DNA of 64,000 bases from Puniceicoccus vermicola (GTDB lineage Bacteria > Verrucomicrobiota > Verrucomicrobiia > Opitutales > Puniceicoccaceae): contig NZ_JACHVA010000101.1 of assembly GCF_014230055.1 (NCBI RefSeq), forward strand, positions 62,001-126,000, given 5' to 3'. Positions 9,401 through 17,299 of this stretch are shown piece after piece. A program made the translations under genes and the position numbers. The notes under the pieces were generated by a model. The model did not search any database, was not told the origin of the DNA, and saw nothing but the letters and a program-made list of their open reading frames with translations. Every line of letters begins with the position of its first letter. Position 1 is the first letter of the stretch.

Positions 9401-10652
9401 GGTGACTTCGGTTCCGGAGCGCGCAATCAATTGGATTCGTCGCCGCCTAGCCTTCGCTCAGCGTGTAGCCGATCAAATCCAAAAGGGTGTATTTGCCGAT
9501 AGTATCTCCGCAGACGAACAGAAAGTTTACCGAATCGAATTGGATGCTGCATGGAAAGCGGTAGAGGAACAATCGTGGTGGAGAGCTCGGACCATTTTGA
9601 CGTCCGCGCCAATGATGGCGATTTATGAACAAGTGGGGCCCTATCCCGAGGATCAGGTGAAGACACAGTTTCCGAATCTCCTGGAATCGTTGCTGACTGA
9701 TCGATACGCGCCGGACGAACCGTTTTCCGACGCGGAAGCTTTGGTGAAAAGTCTGATCGGAGAAGGGGGTTCCGAAGAATCCGAGTCTTACAATCCTGAA
9801 TGGAAGTTCGCGCAGGTGGTAAAGAATCTGAGCGATGGGCTTCGTTTCGAAATCGAGATCCCCGCGGCGGGGTTCTATTCCCTTCGTCTAGGGCACGTCG
9901 CCGAGGAGAGTGGGGTGGCTCAGGTGAGTATTGGGGGCAGAAACCTACCGGTGCCCGTTCAAATGAGCTCGACGGGAGTTCCCGAGAAAACGATTTTTCC
10001 GGAGATTCAGCTAGAATCCGGAGCCGCCGTACTTGAGGTTTCGGGCAACTTTTCATTTGGGGTCTATGCATTGCAGTTGATCCCCAAATTGTCACCGCTG
10101 GATACTACGAGATGGTCAACGGTAGCTCCGTTTCAGAGTTTTTGGGTTCCTAGCGGAAAGACCAACGAGAATGTGAAGCGGACAATGGAGAAGCCATATC
10201 CGCCCGAGAGAGATCCATCCATCCAGGCGACCTATCGAAACCAAATGGGACAGGAACTTGTCTGGACACAGACTGAGGAGATCGTCGGACGTCACGAAAA
10301 GAGTGGTGTCAATTTTGCCCAGCGTAGTGGTTTGACGGGGTATAACGTCGGATTTGCGCAAACTTTCATCTACAGTCCGGAAGAATGTGAGGTTCTCCTC
10401 TATCTCGGGTGCGATTGGTGGGCCAACGCTTGGATCAACGGTGACCTGATTGAAACGGACTCTGGTAAAGAATCTTATGAGGAGACTGGTGCATGGTTTC
10501 ACCGCTGGAAGCCACGAGTGGCCCGGATTCACCTGAACGCAGGTGAGAATCGATTGATGGTCAAGAATCAGGGAGGAAACGCTTGGTGCTGGTTCACCAG
10601 CTACATCACGGATCCAGGAGATCTGGAGGTGTCACCGGTGCCATTTGAATAA
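6459..10652 (+). CDS. Giant secreted multidomain protein 2, paralog with a C-terminal module shared with GH29
   Basis: This encodes 1397 residues from ATG 6459, chosen because a plausible signal peptide follows (CCFVLGTFLLPFVGVATES). An in-frame ATG at 6432 overlaps the upstream stop and is the alternative. It has the same layout as protein 1: N-terminal sandwich module (EYDFEVPEDGWYVLSL), two beta regions, then a TIM-barrel-like core. The core contains LLAEKYGVSYVAEI, HPHVQEKMIAIYGELADML, WGYGDWTIRQFEEDT (~656) and a W-I-D-W-R segment. A helical stretch ends in PYPEDQ. Instead of a propeller, the last ~180 residues form another beta-rich module (LGCDWWAN at ~1315, GAWF, WKP, PGDLE). It closely resembles the C-terminus of the GH29 protein at 28872-31031. 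The function is unknown and probably glycan-directed. Confidence 0.85.
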   Translation: MSFRSINCLRCCFVLGTFLLPFVGVATESEEFVLERSTLDFDRGELVLSKDRSGEPKEIPEDGPIPNQDAELEYDFEVPEDGWYVLSLKNMPPWAREIFVDDERVSLTVGNSFKRAAELAGIDVNEVTDAEWVKEANLVLSEGAHTLRIQRVGRMGFPGGFPSAWQIRSAGETSRDRFSGGYTSFREVRRGESVELTLYGGGGDRETSYDLIRVNLLDNRKEVIDTIRFPASGSVEKRVVEIPCPEEGVFQLFIDSDDGVLSAREFTEGVYYVIDTSSRTVPESGETTMTLVSEVDLVALTLNGEALELGENYWEGNGATRIVDSAIGTYRETNDGRGPDVDPNPSLFSENFSGFAVLLDIPEAGVPYVIEIDHPDDAWRSVCGSILDMFDWDKQKGYMPRAFGYETGGNLPLSNQMLTERVVFWPNGNQVHLGLTSSRIGKRAAASGIRLYRVEGPLVSQGQNGSGRLAGIWMEEHERWHEHFNTPQDLPMEVRDWIGLNRTMEWIAYRGMNAFWPTVVAYQQSTYDSKELKGYLLKLNNMPRLSALLAEKYGVSYVAEIFLARQRYFNERVMIEGVENPEELYTTVWWGYSRGTSDSQGGMWPNWNVLHPHVQEKMIAIYGELADMLADTESFTGLSGRLDTWQWDGLYALSSLNWGYGDWTIRQFEEDTNVEVPGNSDDPARFEQRFRFLTSDSMRQQWIDWRKDRVTRFIERLAERIREAKPDAVLFLCGDGYTDENHRASLPLSVSQRFIEMGIDLEKLQDHPGIGIMTTANFGRGKSRTYLADQLAYDSFLDPDYVNAGRNYVRGFAPYGAYQEWGKEFPFEELGVHFRKKLHYCAGSDAAGPHLLERYATVLAEQDTMFFRTGGYPILWGEQDRFSTWMREYAALPRVPFDPIKVARDPVAVWDQNYEGSYWFYAVNRERYPVTLTLEFGTEESVYQLGADREFATENGKLTLELEPFALRSFRTSSDARIQAAVTSVPERAINWIRRRLAFAQRVADQIQKGVFADSISADEQKVYRIELDAAWKAVEEQSWWRARTILTSAPMMAIYEQVGPYPEDQVKTQFPNLLESLLTDRYAPDEPFSDAEALVKSLIGEGGSEESESYNPEWKFAQVVKNLSDGLRFEIEIPAAGFYSLRLGHVAEESGVAQVSIGGRNLPVPVQMSSTGVPEKTIFPEIQLESGAAVLEVSGNFSFGVYALQLIPKLSPLDTTRWSTVAPFQSFWVPSGKTNENVKRTMEKPYPPERDPSIQATYRNQMGQELVWTQTEEIVGRHEKSGVNFAQRSGLTGYNVGFAQTFIYSPEECEVLLYLGCDWWANAWINGDLIETDSGKESYEETGAWFHRWKPRVARIHLNAGENRLMVKNQGGNAWCWFTSYITDPGDLEVSPVPFE

Positions 10653-10661
10653 TGATCCACA

Positions 10662-13004
10662 ATGAAAAGTATTGAGATGCAAATATTACAACCTGGATGG
10701 ATCCTTTTCGGATTGAGCCTTCTTTCGGGTTTGAGTGCCAACGGTGAGCGGATCACTCGGTACGGGTGGGATTACGACCGCGCTGACTTTCGCGAGAGTG
10801 AGGAGGAAATCGCTCTTCACCGGAGCGAGGACAAACGAATCCCGCTGACCGGCTGGGCCGATTACGCATTCGAGGTGCCGGAAGCGGGATGGTACGAGCT
10901 TTGGTTTGCCGGGGCACCGCCCGAGTGGAACCGGGATGTTTTCATCGATGGGGAAACCGTCTCGAGGCTCGGATTCTCCAGTCAGGAAGAGGACGTGGAT
11001 GAGGCCAGCAATCAAGACCGTCCGTTCTTCAAAGAGTTGAACGTCTATTTAACCGAAGGTGAGCATACCCTTCGTTATCAACGATACTCTTTCCCCGGAT
11101 ACATCCCATTCGTTTGGGAATTGCGTCCTGCAGAGGGGAGACCCGAAAGTAGTGTTCGGATGGTGGTGGATGGGAGCCGGATCGCTCATCCCGGGGATTC
11201 GATCCCGGTAACACTAATCGGGGGCAATGCGTTTCGGGAGACTCGCTACGAACTTTGGCTGGAGGATCAGATGACGGATGGGAAGATTGCCCTGGGAGAG
11301 ATGGCTTTCCCTGTCAGCGATAGGCCCCTCCGAAAGGAGTTTTTGATAGAGCTTCCCGAAAAGGTTGGTCTCTATCATGTGCTGGCAAGTGTCGATGGCG
11401 AGATGCTCCGCCCGTCTGACTTGAAAGGGGGCTACTTGATGGCAGCCGAAGACTTGGGAGACCCGGAGTTGCCTAGTTCCACGAAGTTTGCGTTTGCCGG
11501 CTTGTTTAGCAATGCGGCAGTGTTGCAGCGGGGGAAGGAGCTGCCCATTTGGGGTTGGAGTCAACCGCGGGAAAATGTTCGCGTGACTCTCGCAGAGACT
11601 ACGATTGAAACCGAAGCGGACGAAAATGGACTCTGGCAAGTGATATTCCCTCCCATGGAGGCCGGGGGTCCTTTCGACCTTGAGGCGGAGTCGGGAGGAG
11701 AGACGATTCGAAGCACAGGTATTCTTGTTGGAGAAGTTTGGTTGCTCTCCGGGCAATCCAACATGGGAGGACCGATCCTCCAGTCTACCGGCGGAACAGA
11801 GGTGGCACGCGAGGCCGACTATCCGGAGGTCCGCCTCGGCTCGGTGTTTGGGACGGAGGTGGACTCGGGAGAGAAGAGAATCCGTGTGAGTTGGCAGGAT
11901 GCGGACTCCGGCGGAGATCCACAGATGATGAAAAATTGGCTCGCCATTCATTTAGCTTTTGGGATCAGAATCCATGAAGAATTGGGCATTCCGGTGGGTC
12001 TGGTCCGGGCGAATCGGGGAGGTACATACATCTCTACCTGGTCCAGTATGGATTTGCACCGTTCTTTGCCGAGTTACGAGGAGTTCTTGGAGGGACACGA
12101 ATCTATGGAACAGGAGAACGTCCTTGAGATCATTCATCTGGGAAAAACGGCAGGAAAGATCCGGAAATGGAAGGCTAGGGTCGAGAAGGCCGAAGAAGAG
12201 GGAAAACCTCCCCCGAAAGAGCCGAAGATCACGGTGAAAATGAAGAGAAACAATGAGCCGGCATTGCATTGGGATGGCTTGATCGAACCGATGATCCCTT
12301 TTGCGATGCGCGGAGTCCTCTGGTATCAGGGGGAGAGCGATTCTGCGATGGCGAATGCGTATCGAGAGCGATTTCCGGCCATGATCGAGAGCTGGCGGGA
12401 GGCTTGGGGTGAATCCGAATGGCCCTTTTATTTCGTTCAGGTCGCCTATGGAAAGGGTGCTCTCTACGAGGGAGAGCCTGGCGATTTCCAAGGAGCGGAG
12501 ATAAAGGAAATGCAACGGAGGACCCTTTCGGTTCCCAATACCGCCATGGTGGTGACGGATGATTTGATGACGCCGGAGGATGGAGTTCACTATCACGACA
12601 AGCTTCCGGTGGGGTATCGGCTCGCCTTAGCCGCACTCGCCAACGCCTATGGAATGGATATCGAATATTCCGGTCCGCTCTACCGGGAAATGATGATCGA
12701 GGACGGCCAGATACGCCTCTACTTCGACCACTCGGAAGGTCTGCAGGCGAAAGACGGCGATCTCGGGGGCTTTGCCATGGCCGGTGCGGATCGGCAGTGG
12801 GTCTGGGCAAACGCACGCGTCGACGGGGAGACGGTTGTCGTCAGTCATCCGGATGTGCTGGAACCGAAAGCGGTTCGCTACTCGTGGGCCGAGCGTCCTT
12901 CCGGCGGAAATCTGGTGAATCAAGAAGGTCTACCCGCTGCAGTATTCCGAACCGACGACTGGCCCATGGTCACCGAAGGGGTTGATTGGGTGCAGAAACA
13001 CTAG
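10662..13004 (+). CDS. Sialate O-acetylesterase-like SGNH esterase with N-terminal paralog module
   Basis: This encodes 780 residues. A signal-peptide-like N-terminus (WILFGLSLLSGLSANG) leads into the same sandwich module as the giant proteins (GWADYAFEVPEAGWYELWFA, ~60-160). A beta-rich region follows, then an SGNH esterase of the sialate O-acetylesterase family. That domain has GEVWLLSGQSNMGG with catalytic Ser at ~365, RGVLWYQGESDSA at ~550, and a C-terminal DGVHYHDKLPVGYRLA block at ~640 with the catalytic His. The family removes O-acetyl groups from sugars; the real substrate here is unknown. It begins 9 bp after protein 2 and belongs to the same transcript. Fusion of the paralog module to an esterase suggests the module is a targeting or glycan-binding unit. 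Confidence 0.85.
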   Translation: MKSIEMQILQPGWILFGLSLLSGLSANGERITRYGWDYDRADFRESEEEIALHRSEDKRIPLTGWADYAFEVPEAGWYELWFAGAPPEWNRDVFIDGETVSRLGFSSQEEDVDEASNQDRPFFKELNVYLTEGEHTLRYQRYSFPGYIPFVWELRPAEGRPESSVRMVVDGSRIAHPGDSIPVTLIGGNAFRETRYELWLEDQMTDGKIALGEMAFPVSDRPLRKEFLIELPEKVGLYHVLASVDGEMLRPSDLKGGYLMAAEDLGDPELPSSTKFAFAGLFSNAAVLQRGKELPIWGWSQPRENVRVTLAETTIETEADENGLWQVIFPPMEAGGPFDLEAESGGETIRSTGILVGEVWLLSGQSNMGGPILQSTGGTEVAREADYPEVRLGSVFGTEVDSGEKRIRVSWQDADSGGDPQMMKNWLAIHLAFGIRIHEELGIPVGLVRANRGGTYISTWSSMDLHRSLPSYEEFLEGHESMEQENVLEIIHLGKTAGKIRKWKARVEKAEEEGKPPPKEPKITVKMKRNNEPALHWDGLIEPMIPFAMRGVLWYQGESDSAMANAYRERFPAMIESWREAWGESEWPFYFVQVAYGKGALYEGEPGDFQGAEIKEMQRRTLSVPNTAMVVTDDLMTPEDGVHYHDKLPVGYRLALAALANAYGMDIEYSGPLYREMMIEDGQIRLYFDHSEGLQAKDGDLGGFAMAGADRQWVWANARVDGETVVVSHPDVLEPKAVRYSWAERPSGGNLVNQEGLPAAVFRTDDWPMVTEGVDWVQKH

Positions 13005-13036
13005 TATCAACGACCGATCTCTTGAGAATTCATTTC

Positions 13037-14041
13037 ATGCATTTCCTTGGTATTTTTCTAGCAACGGCGATTGGAGTCGGTGCACTGAGTGCGCAGGAGG
13101 TCTCGGGCCGTCACGAAGGCGTTCGAGTGCTCAGCAATGAGCAGATCACGTTGGAGGTAATGGATCCGGAGTCGCCGGAGCGGTATAATACGGGTACGCG
13201 ATTCATGCCGCTTATGATATTGCGGGCGACTCGGGACGGGGAGGACTTTTTCTACTCTCCGGTTGATCACGATCCGAATTTGGATGGGGCCGGACTCGCG
13301 ATGGATTTTGATGCGACCAATCCTTTCGGACCTCCGGGATTTTACCAGGCGGAAATGGATGAAGGTTTTATGAAGGTCGGGGTTGGCGTTCTCCGGCGGA
13401 GTCTTGTTCGGTGGTCATTTTATCGTCCCAAGGAAGTGATCCAATTGGCTAAAACAACGATTGATTGGCGGGAAGACGGAGCGAGTCTTGAGCAGGAATG
13501 TGGACCGGTCAATGGATATGCGTATACATTGGGTGTTGAGCTACTACTGGTCGAAGATCGAATCGAGTTGAATTATCGACTGACCAATACGGGGGAGAAA
13601 TTATTGGGGACTGAGTTTTACGTGCATACCTTTTTCAAATTCGGGGAAGGCGCCGTCGGTCCCGACTATTCCGTGGAATTTCCGTATCCGATCAATCCTT
13701 ATCAATTCAAAAAGTCGGACAGAATCGGAAGCGACTTCATCACGTTTAACTACGAATTGACCAAGCCCACGACCGTGAAGTTCTGGGTGCCGGAATCTGC
13801 GGAAAATCCGAATGTCTTGAAAGTTACGAATACCAATGGCCAATTCATCGAGTCCCGCTTCTCGGGGCAACCGGTGGGTCGGGTGAGTGTGCACGCATCT
13901 TCGCGGTATATCTGCCCCGAACAGTTTATTCTCCTCTTGATCAAACCCGGAGGAAGCAAGGAGTGGTCTGTCCGTTATCGGCTGGGACGGGAACCGGGCG
14001 TCGAGGATGGGGAAACGAAGAACAATTTTCATGAAAACTGA
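13037..14041 (+). CDS. Exported galactose-mutarotase-like beta-sandwich protein
   Basis: This encodes 334 residues from ATG 13037, chosen over the upstream frame start at 12986 (which overlaps the preceding gene) because a clean signal peptide follows (MHFLGIFLATAIGVGALSAQ). The body is all-beta. Segments such as LEQECGPVNGYAYTLGVELLLVEDRIELNYRLTNTGE and TEFYVHTFF resemble the aldose-1-epimerase/galactose mutarotase fold. That superfamily also includes non-enzymatic sugar-binding and lyase-associated members, so the reaction cannot be stated. It sits between the esterase and an FAD oxidoreductase whose start codon overlaps its end by 11 bp. Confidence 0.65.
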   Translation: MHFLGIFLATAIGVGALSAQEVSGRHEGVRVLSNEQITLEVMDPESPERYNTGTRFMPLMILRATRDGEDFFYSPVDHDPNLDGAGLAMDFDATNPFGPPGFYQAEMDEGFMKVGVGVLRRSLVRWSFYRPKEVIQLAKTTIDWREDGASLEQECGPVNGYAYTLGVELLLVEDRIELNYRLTNTGEKLLGTEFYVHTFFKFGEGAVGPDYSVEFPYPINPYQFKKSDRIGSDFITFNYELTKPTTVKFWVPESAENPNVLKVTNTNGQFIESRFSGQPVGRVSVHASSRYICPEQFILLLIKPGGSKEWSVRYRLGREPGVEDGETKNNFHEN

Positions 14042-15788
14042 GAAACTAAACGTAGAATTTTGTGTGGTCGGGGGCGGTCTGGCCGGCCTTTGTGCAGCGG
14101 TGGCTGCGGCTCGCCATGGTGCCAAAACCGTATTGGTCCATGACCGACCGGTCCTGGGCGGGAATGCCTCGAGTGAGATTCGGGTTCCCGTACAGGGAGC
14201 CTTTGGCTCGTGGGACCGCAGTGTGAGGGAAACCGGCATTATCGAGGAGATCATGTTGGAGACCCTTTACCGGAATCCTTCCGGAAACTGGCAGATGTGG
14301 GATCTGGCCATGCATGGCATTGCAAAGCAGGAACCGAACTTGACCCTATTGTTGAATTGTTCCTGCACGGAAGCCTTCGCGGACGGGCACCGCCTGACTT
14401 CTCTCAAAGCCTGGCAATCGACGACCCAGACTTGGTATGAGGTGAGGGCGGATGTCTTTGCGGATTGCTCGGGGGATAGCATACTCGCTTCCTTTGCCGG
14501 TGCCGAGATGAGGGAGGGTCGGGAGGCTGCCTCGGAATTCGACGAGCCCGTAGCCCCCGAGAAAGCCAGCTCGACCAAGATGGGAATGAGCCTCGTCTTT
14601 GTTTGGCGGGATATGGGGAATCGCCAACGGTTTATGCCCCCCACCTGGATCCACACTTATCACAACAACGAGGAGGCGCCCAAGCATTCCGAAAAGATCA
14701 ACCTGACGCCGGTCAGTGGTGCCAATGGTTTCTTTGTCGAGCTCGGGGGAGAGGAGGATACCATCCACGACTCGGAAGAAATCAAAGAAGAGCTCCTCAA
14801 ACTGGGGCTTGGTCTCGTCGATCACTACAAGAATCACGGAGATCACGACGCCGAGAATCTGGCATTGGAATGGTTCGGATTCCTACCGGGAAAGCGGGAA
14901 AGCCTGCGTTATGTAGGGGACTATATTTTGAGGCAGAGTGATGTGCAGAAGCCGAATGAGTTCGACGACATCGTCGCTTATGGCGGGTGGCCGATCGACG
15001 ATCACGATTCCAAAGGATCCCTGCGCAAGGGCAAGTATTCGCACGACTGGTTTAAGGTGAACTGTCCCTATGGGATTCCCTTTCGCAGTTTGTATTCGAG
15101 AAACGTCGAAAACCTGATGATGGCGGGGCGCAATATCAGTGCAACTCACGTGGCTCTCTGCACCACACGCGTCATGGCGACCTGCGCTGTGATGGGACAG
15201 GCCGTCGGTACGGCTGCGGCGTTAGCCTCCCGGGAAAAGTGCACTCCGCGCGAAGTGGGACAGGAGCACCTCCGAGAGCTTCAGACCATCTTGCAGGACG
15301 ATGACTGTTGGTTGCCGGGGATTCCTCGAGGAATGCCGAAGTTGACGGTACAGGCGGAGTTGACCGCATCTGTGAACGATCCTCAAGCCTTGCGGGATGG
15401 ACATGATCGTGAGGATGAGGATAGTGACAAGCTCCATGCTTGGAAGGCTGAAGTCGGCTCATGGGCGGAGTATCGATTTGACGAGGCCGTGGAGTTGTCA
15501 CGGACCCGCATGATCTTCAATAGCAACCTGAAACGCAAATGGGCGAATATGCCTCTCTGGTATCCGCGGGATGGATGGGATATCCGGCCGGAACCCACTC
15601 TTGTCCGAGGATTCCGGTTGTTGGTTGAAACAGAGAACGGGGAGTGGGAAGCGGTGTTTTCGGAAACCGAGAATTTTCAACGGTTGGTTCGGGTTCCGGT
15701 TCCCGTGACAACGAAAGCGATTCGTTTGGTGATCGATGAAACCTGGGGTAATGAAATTGCCGAAGTGTTTGCTTGGGAAGTTGCCTGA
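14031..15788 (+). CDS. FAD-dependent oxidoreductase
   Basis: This encodes 585 residues from ATG 14031, overlapping the previous stop by 11 bp. The N-terminus is a dinucleotide-binding fold: VEFCVVGGGLAGLCAAVAAA with the G-x-G-x-x-G motif, then the acidic strand end VLVHDR and GGNASSEIRV. The latter is typical of the FAD-dependent oxidoreductases found beside polysaccharide genes (FAD_oxidored type). The middle contains the second flavin-contact region (DCSGDSILASFAGAE, NLMMAGRNISATHVALCTTRVMATCAVMGQAVG). The last ~130 residues look like a beta-sandwich discoidin-like domain (GSWAEYRFDEAVELSRTRMIF). There is no signal peptide, so a cytoplasmic location is likely. The substrate is unknown; oxidation of a sugar is inferred from the operon. 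Confidence 0.85.
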   Translation: MKTEKLNVEFCVVGGGLAGLCAAVAAARHGAKTVLVHDRPVLGGNASSEIRVPVQGAFGSWDRSVRETGIIEEIMLETLYRNPSGNWQMWDLAMHGIAKQEPNLTLLLNCSCTEAFADGHRLTSLKAWQSTTQTWYEVRADVFADCSGDSILASFAGAEMREGREAASEFDEPVAPEKASSTKMGMSLVFVWRDMGNRQRFMPPTWIHTYHNNEEAPKHSEKINLTPVSGANGFFVELGGEEDTIHDSEEIKEELLKLGLGLVDHYKNHGDHDAENLALEWFGFLPGKRESLRYVGDYILRQSDVQKPNEFDDIVAYGGWPIDDHDSKGSLRKGKYSHDWFKVNCPYGIPFRSLYSRNVENLMMAGRNISATHVALCTTRVMATCAVMGQAVGTAAALASREKCTPREVGQEHLRELQTILQDDDCWLPGIPRGMPKLTVQAELTASVNDPQALRDGHDREDEDSDKLHAWKAEVGSWAEYRFDEAVELSRTRMIFNSNLKRKWANMPLWYPRDGWDIRPEPTLVRGFRLLVETENGEWEAVFSETENFQRLVRVPVPVTTKAIRLVIDETWGNEIAEVFAWEVA

Positions 15789-15806
15789 TTGGATAAGAAA
15801 GAGACG

Positions 15807-17180
15807 ATGAAGATTGAAAAGGTTCAGCTCTATTTTCTGCCAGTAACATCCCGGATCCCCTACCAGTTTGGGAAGGCCACGATGTCAGAAGTGGTCTGTG
15901 CGCGGGTTGCGATTGCAGTCAGCTACGAGGGTCGTTCGGCCAAAGGTTGGGGAGAAACTCCTTTGAACGTGGGTTGGGTCTGGCCCGGGACACTTCCGTT
16001 TTCTCAACGCGAGCAGGGATTGAAAGAATTCTGCGGAGAAATCGCTCAGGCATGGACCGACTTTGGCGCTTCGGGGCATCCCTTTGAGATCGGGCACTCG
16101 TTTCTCGAGAATCGATTGCCGGGTCTACGTGATGACTTCAATCGTGGGAGGGAAGGCGAGGCGCGTTTATCGCAGTTGGCGGCATTGGTCTGTGCATCCG
16201 CCTTTGATCTCGCGCTGTATGACGCTTACGGGCAGTTGCACGGCCTCAACGTCTATGACTGTTTAGGCAAGCAACACTTGTCCAAAGACCTAGCGTATTA
16301 CCTGGAGCCCGACGCTGAGGGGGGTTCTTTCGATGGACTTTTTCCAGAAGACTTTCTGGTGAAGCCCGCGAAGGAGATTCCCGTTTGGCATTCTGTCGGA
16401 GGGACGGACCCGGTGAGTGAATCTGAACTTACGGGGAACGAGCCGAAGGATGACTATCCGGTTCTCTTGCGGGACTGGATCATTCGAGATGAATTGACCT
16501 GCTTAAAGATTAAACTCCGGGGGAACGATGAAGCCTGGGACTATGACCGTCTGGTGAGGATCGGCCATTTGGGGATGGATCTGGGCGTTCAATGGCTCTG
16601 TGCCGACTACAACTGCACCGCTCCCGATCCCGGCTATGTGAATGCAATGCTGGATCGGCTCCGGGTCGAAGAACCGAGGGTCTATGGTATGCTCCTCTAC
16701 GTGGAGCAACCCTTTCCCTATGAGTTGGAGGAGTTTCCTATGGATGTTCATTCGATTGCGGCTCGGAAGCCTCTTTTCATGGACGAGAGCGCGCATGATT
16801 GGCGGATGATTCGTCTGGGACGGCGCTTGGGATGGAACAATGTGGCGTTGAAGACCTGCAAGACCCAGACCGGAGCCTTACTCTCCCTTTGCTGGGCGAA
16901 AGCCCACGGCATGACCCTGATGGTGCAGGATCTGACCAATCCCATGTTGGCGATGATTCCCCACGCGCAGTTAGCGGCTCACGCGGGCACGATTATGGGA
17001 CTGGAGTCCAATGCTCCTCAGTTCTATCCCGATGCGTCTTTGCCCGAAGCGAAAGTCCATCCGGGAGTGTATCGACGAGCTCAAGGGGTTCTGAACCTGT
17101 CGACTCTTTCCGGACCCGGCTTCGGTTATCAAGTTGATAGGATCGAGCGAGAATTGCCGCTACCCGTGTTCGAAGGATAG
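15807..17180 (+). CDS. Enolase-superfamily enzyme (mandelate racemase/muconate lactonizing type)
   Basis: This encodes 457 residues from ATG 15807, preceded by AAGAAAGAGA as a possible ribosome site; a TTG in frame at 15789 is less likely. The C-terminal barrel shows the superfamily's catalytic layout: Lys-x-Lys in CLKIKLRG, metal ligands in CADYNC, VEQPF and MDESAHD, and a late Lys in ALKTCKTQTGA. Such enzymes abstract a proton next to a carboxylate. In sugar clusters they are usually acid-sugar dehydratases, which would fit downstream of the FAD oxidoreductase. The K-x-K plus late Lys arrangement is nearer the muconate-lactonizing subgroup than classical dehydratases, so the exact reaction is open. 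Last intact gene of the operon. Confidence 0.85.
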   Translation: MKIEKVQLYFLPVTSRIPYQFGKATMSEVVCARVAIAVSYEGRSAKGWGETPLNVGWVWPGTLPFSQREQGLKEFCGEIAQAWTDFGASGHPFEIGHSFLENRLPGLRDDFNRGREGEARLSQLAALVCASAFDLALYDAYGQLHGLNVYDCLGKQHLSKDLAYYLEPDAEGGSFDGLFPEDFLVKPAKEIPVWHSVGGTDPVSESELTGNEPKDDYPVLLRDWIIRDELTCLKIKLRGNDEAWDYDRLVRIGHLGMDLGVQWLCADYNCTAPDPGYVNAMLDRLRVEEPRVYGMLLYVEQPFPYELEEFPMDVHSIAARKPLFMDESAHDWRMIRLGRRLGWNNVALKTCKTQTGALLSLCWAKAHGMTLMVQDLTNPMLAMIPHAQLAAHAGTIMGLESNAPQFYPDASLPEAKVHPGVYRRAQGVLNLSTLSGPGFGYQVDRIERELPLPVFEG

Positions 17181-17186
17181 ATTCTC

Positions 17187-17293
17187 ATGACCGGGAGACG
17201 CCCCAATGTCCTCTTAATCCCATTTGTGGTCCGTCCCGTGTGTGTTTTCTGACCGGGCAGTATGCGGGAAATTACGGATTTGCGGGGAGCTGG
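17187..17293 (+). pseudogene. Scrap of a sulfatase N-terminus and signature
   Basis: ATG 17187 starts MTGRRPNVLLI, a sulfatase N-terminus. A shift in frame then gives CGPSRVCFLTGQYAGNYGFA (from 17225), the sulfatase signature C-x-P-S-R-x-x-x-x-T-G. The ~50-60 residues normally between these segments are missing, and so is everything after ~17293. The scrap sits 6 bp after the enolase-superfamily gene in the position of a next operon gene, and ends at the 3' end of a convergent esterase gene. It is not functional. Confidence 0.8.
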
Positions 17294-17299
17294 AATCGG

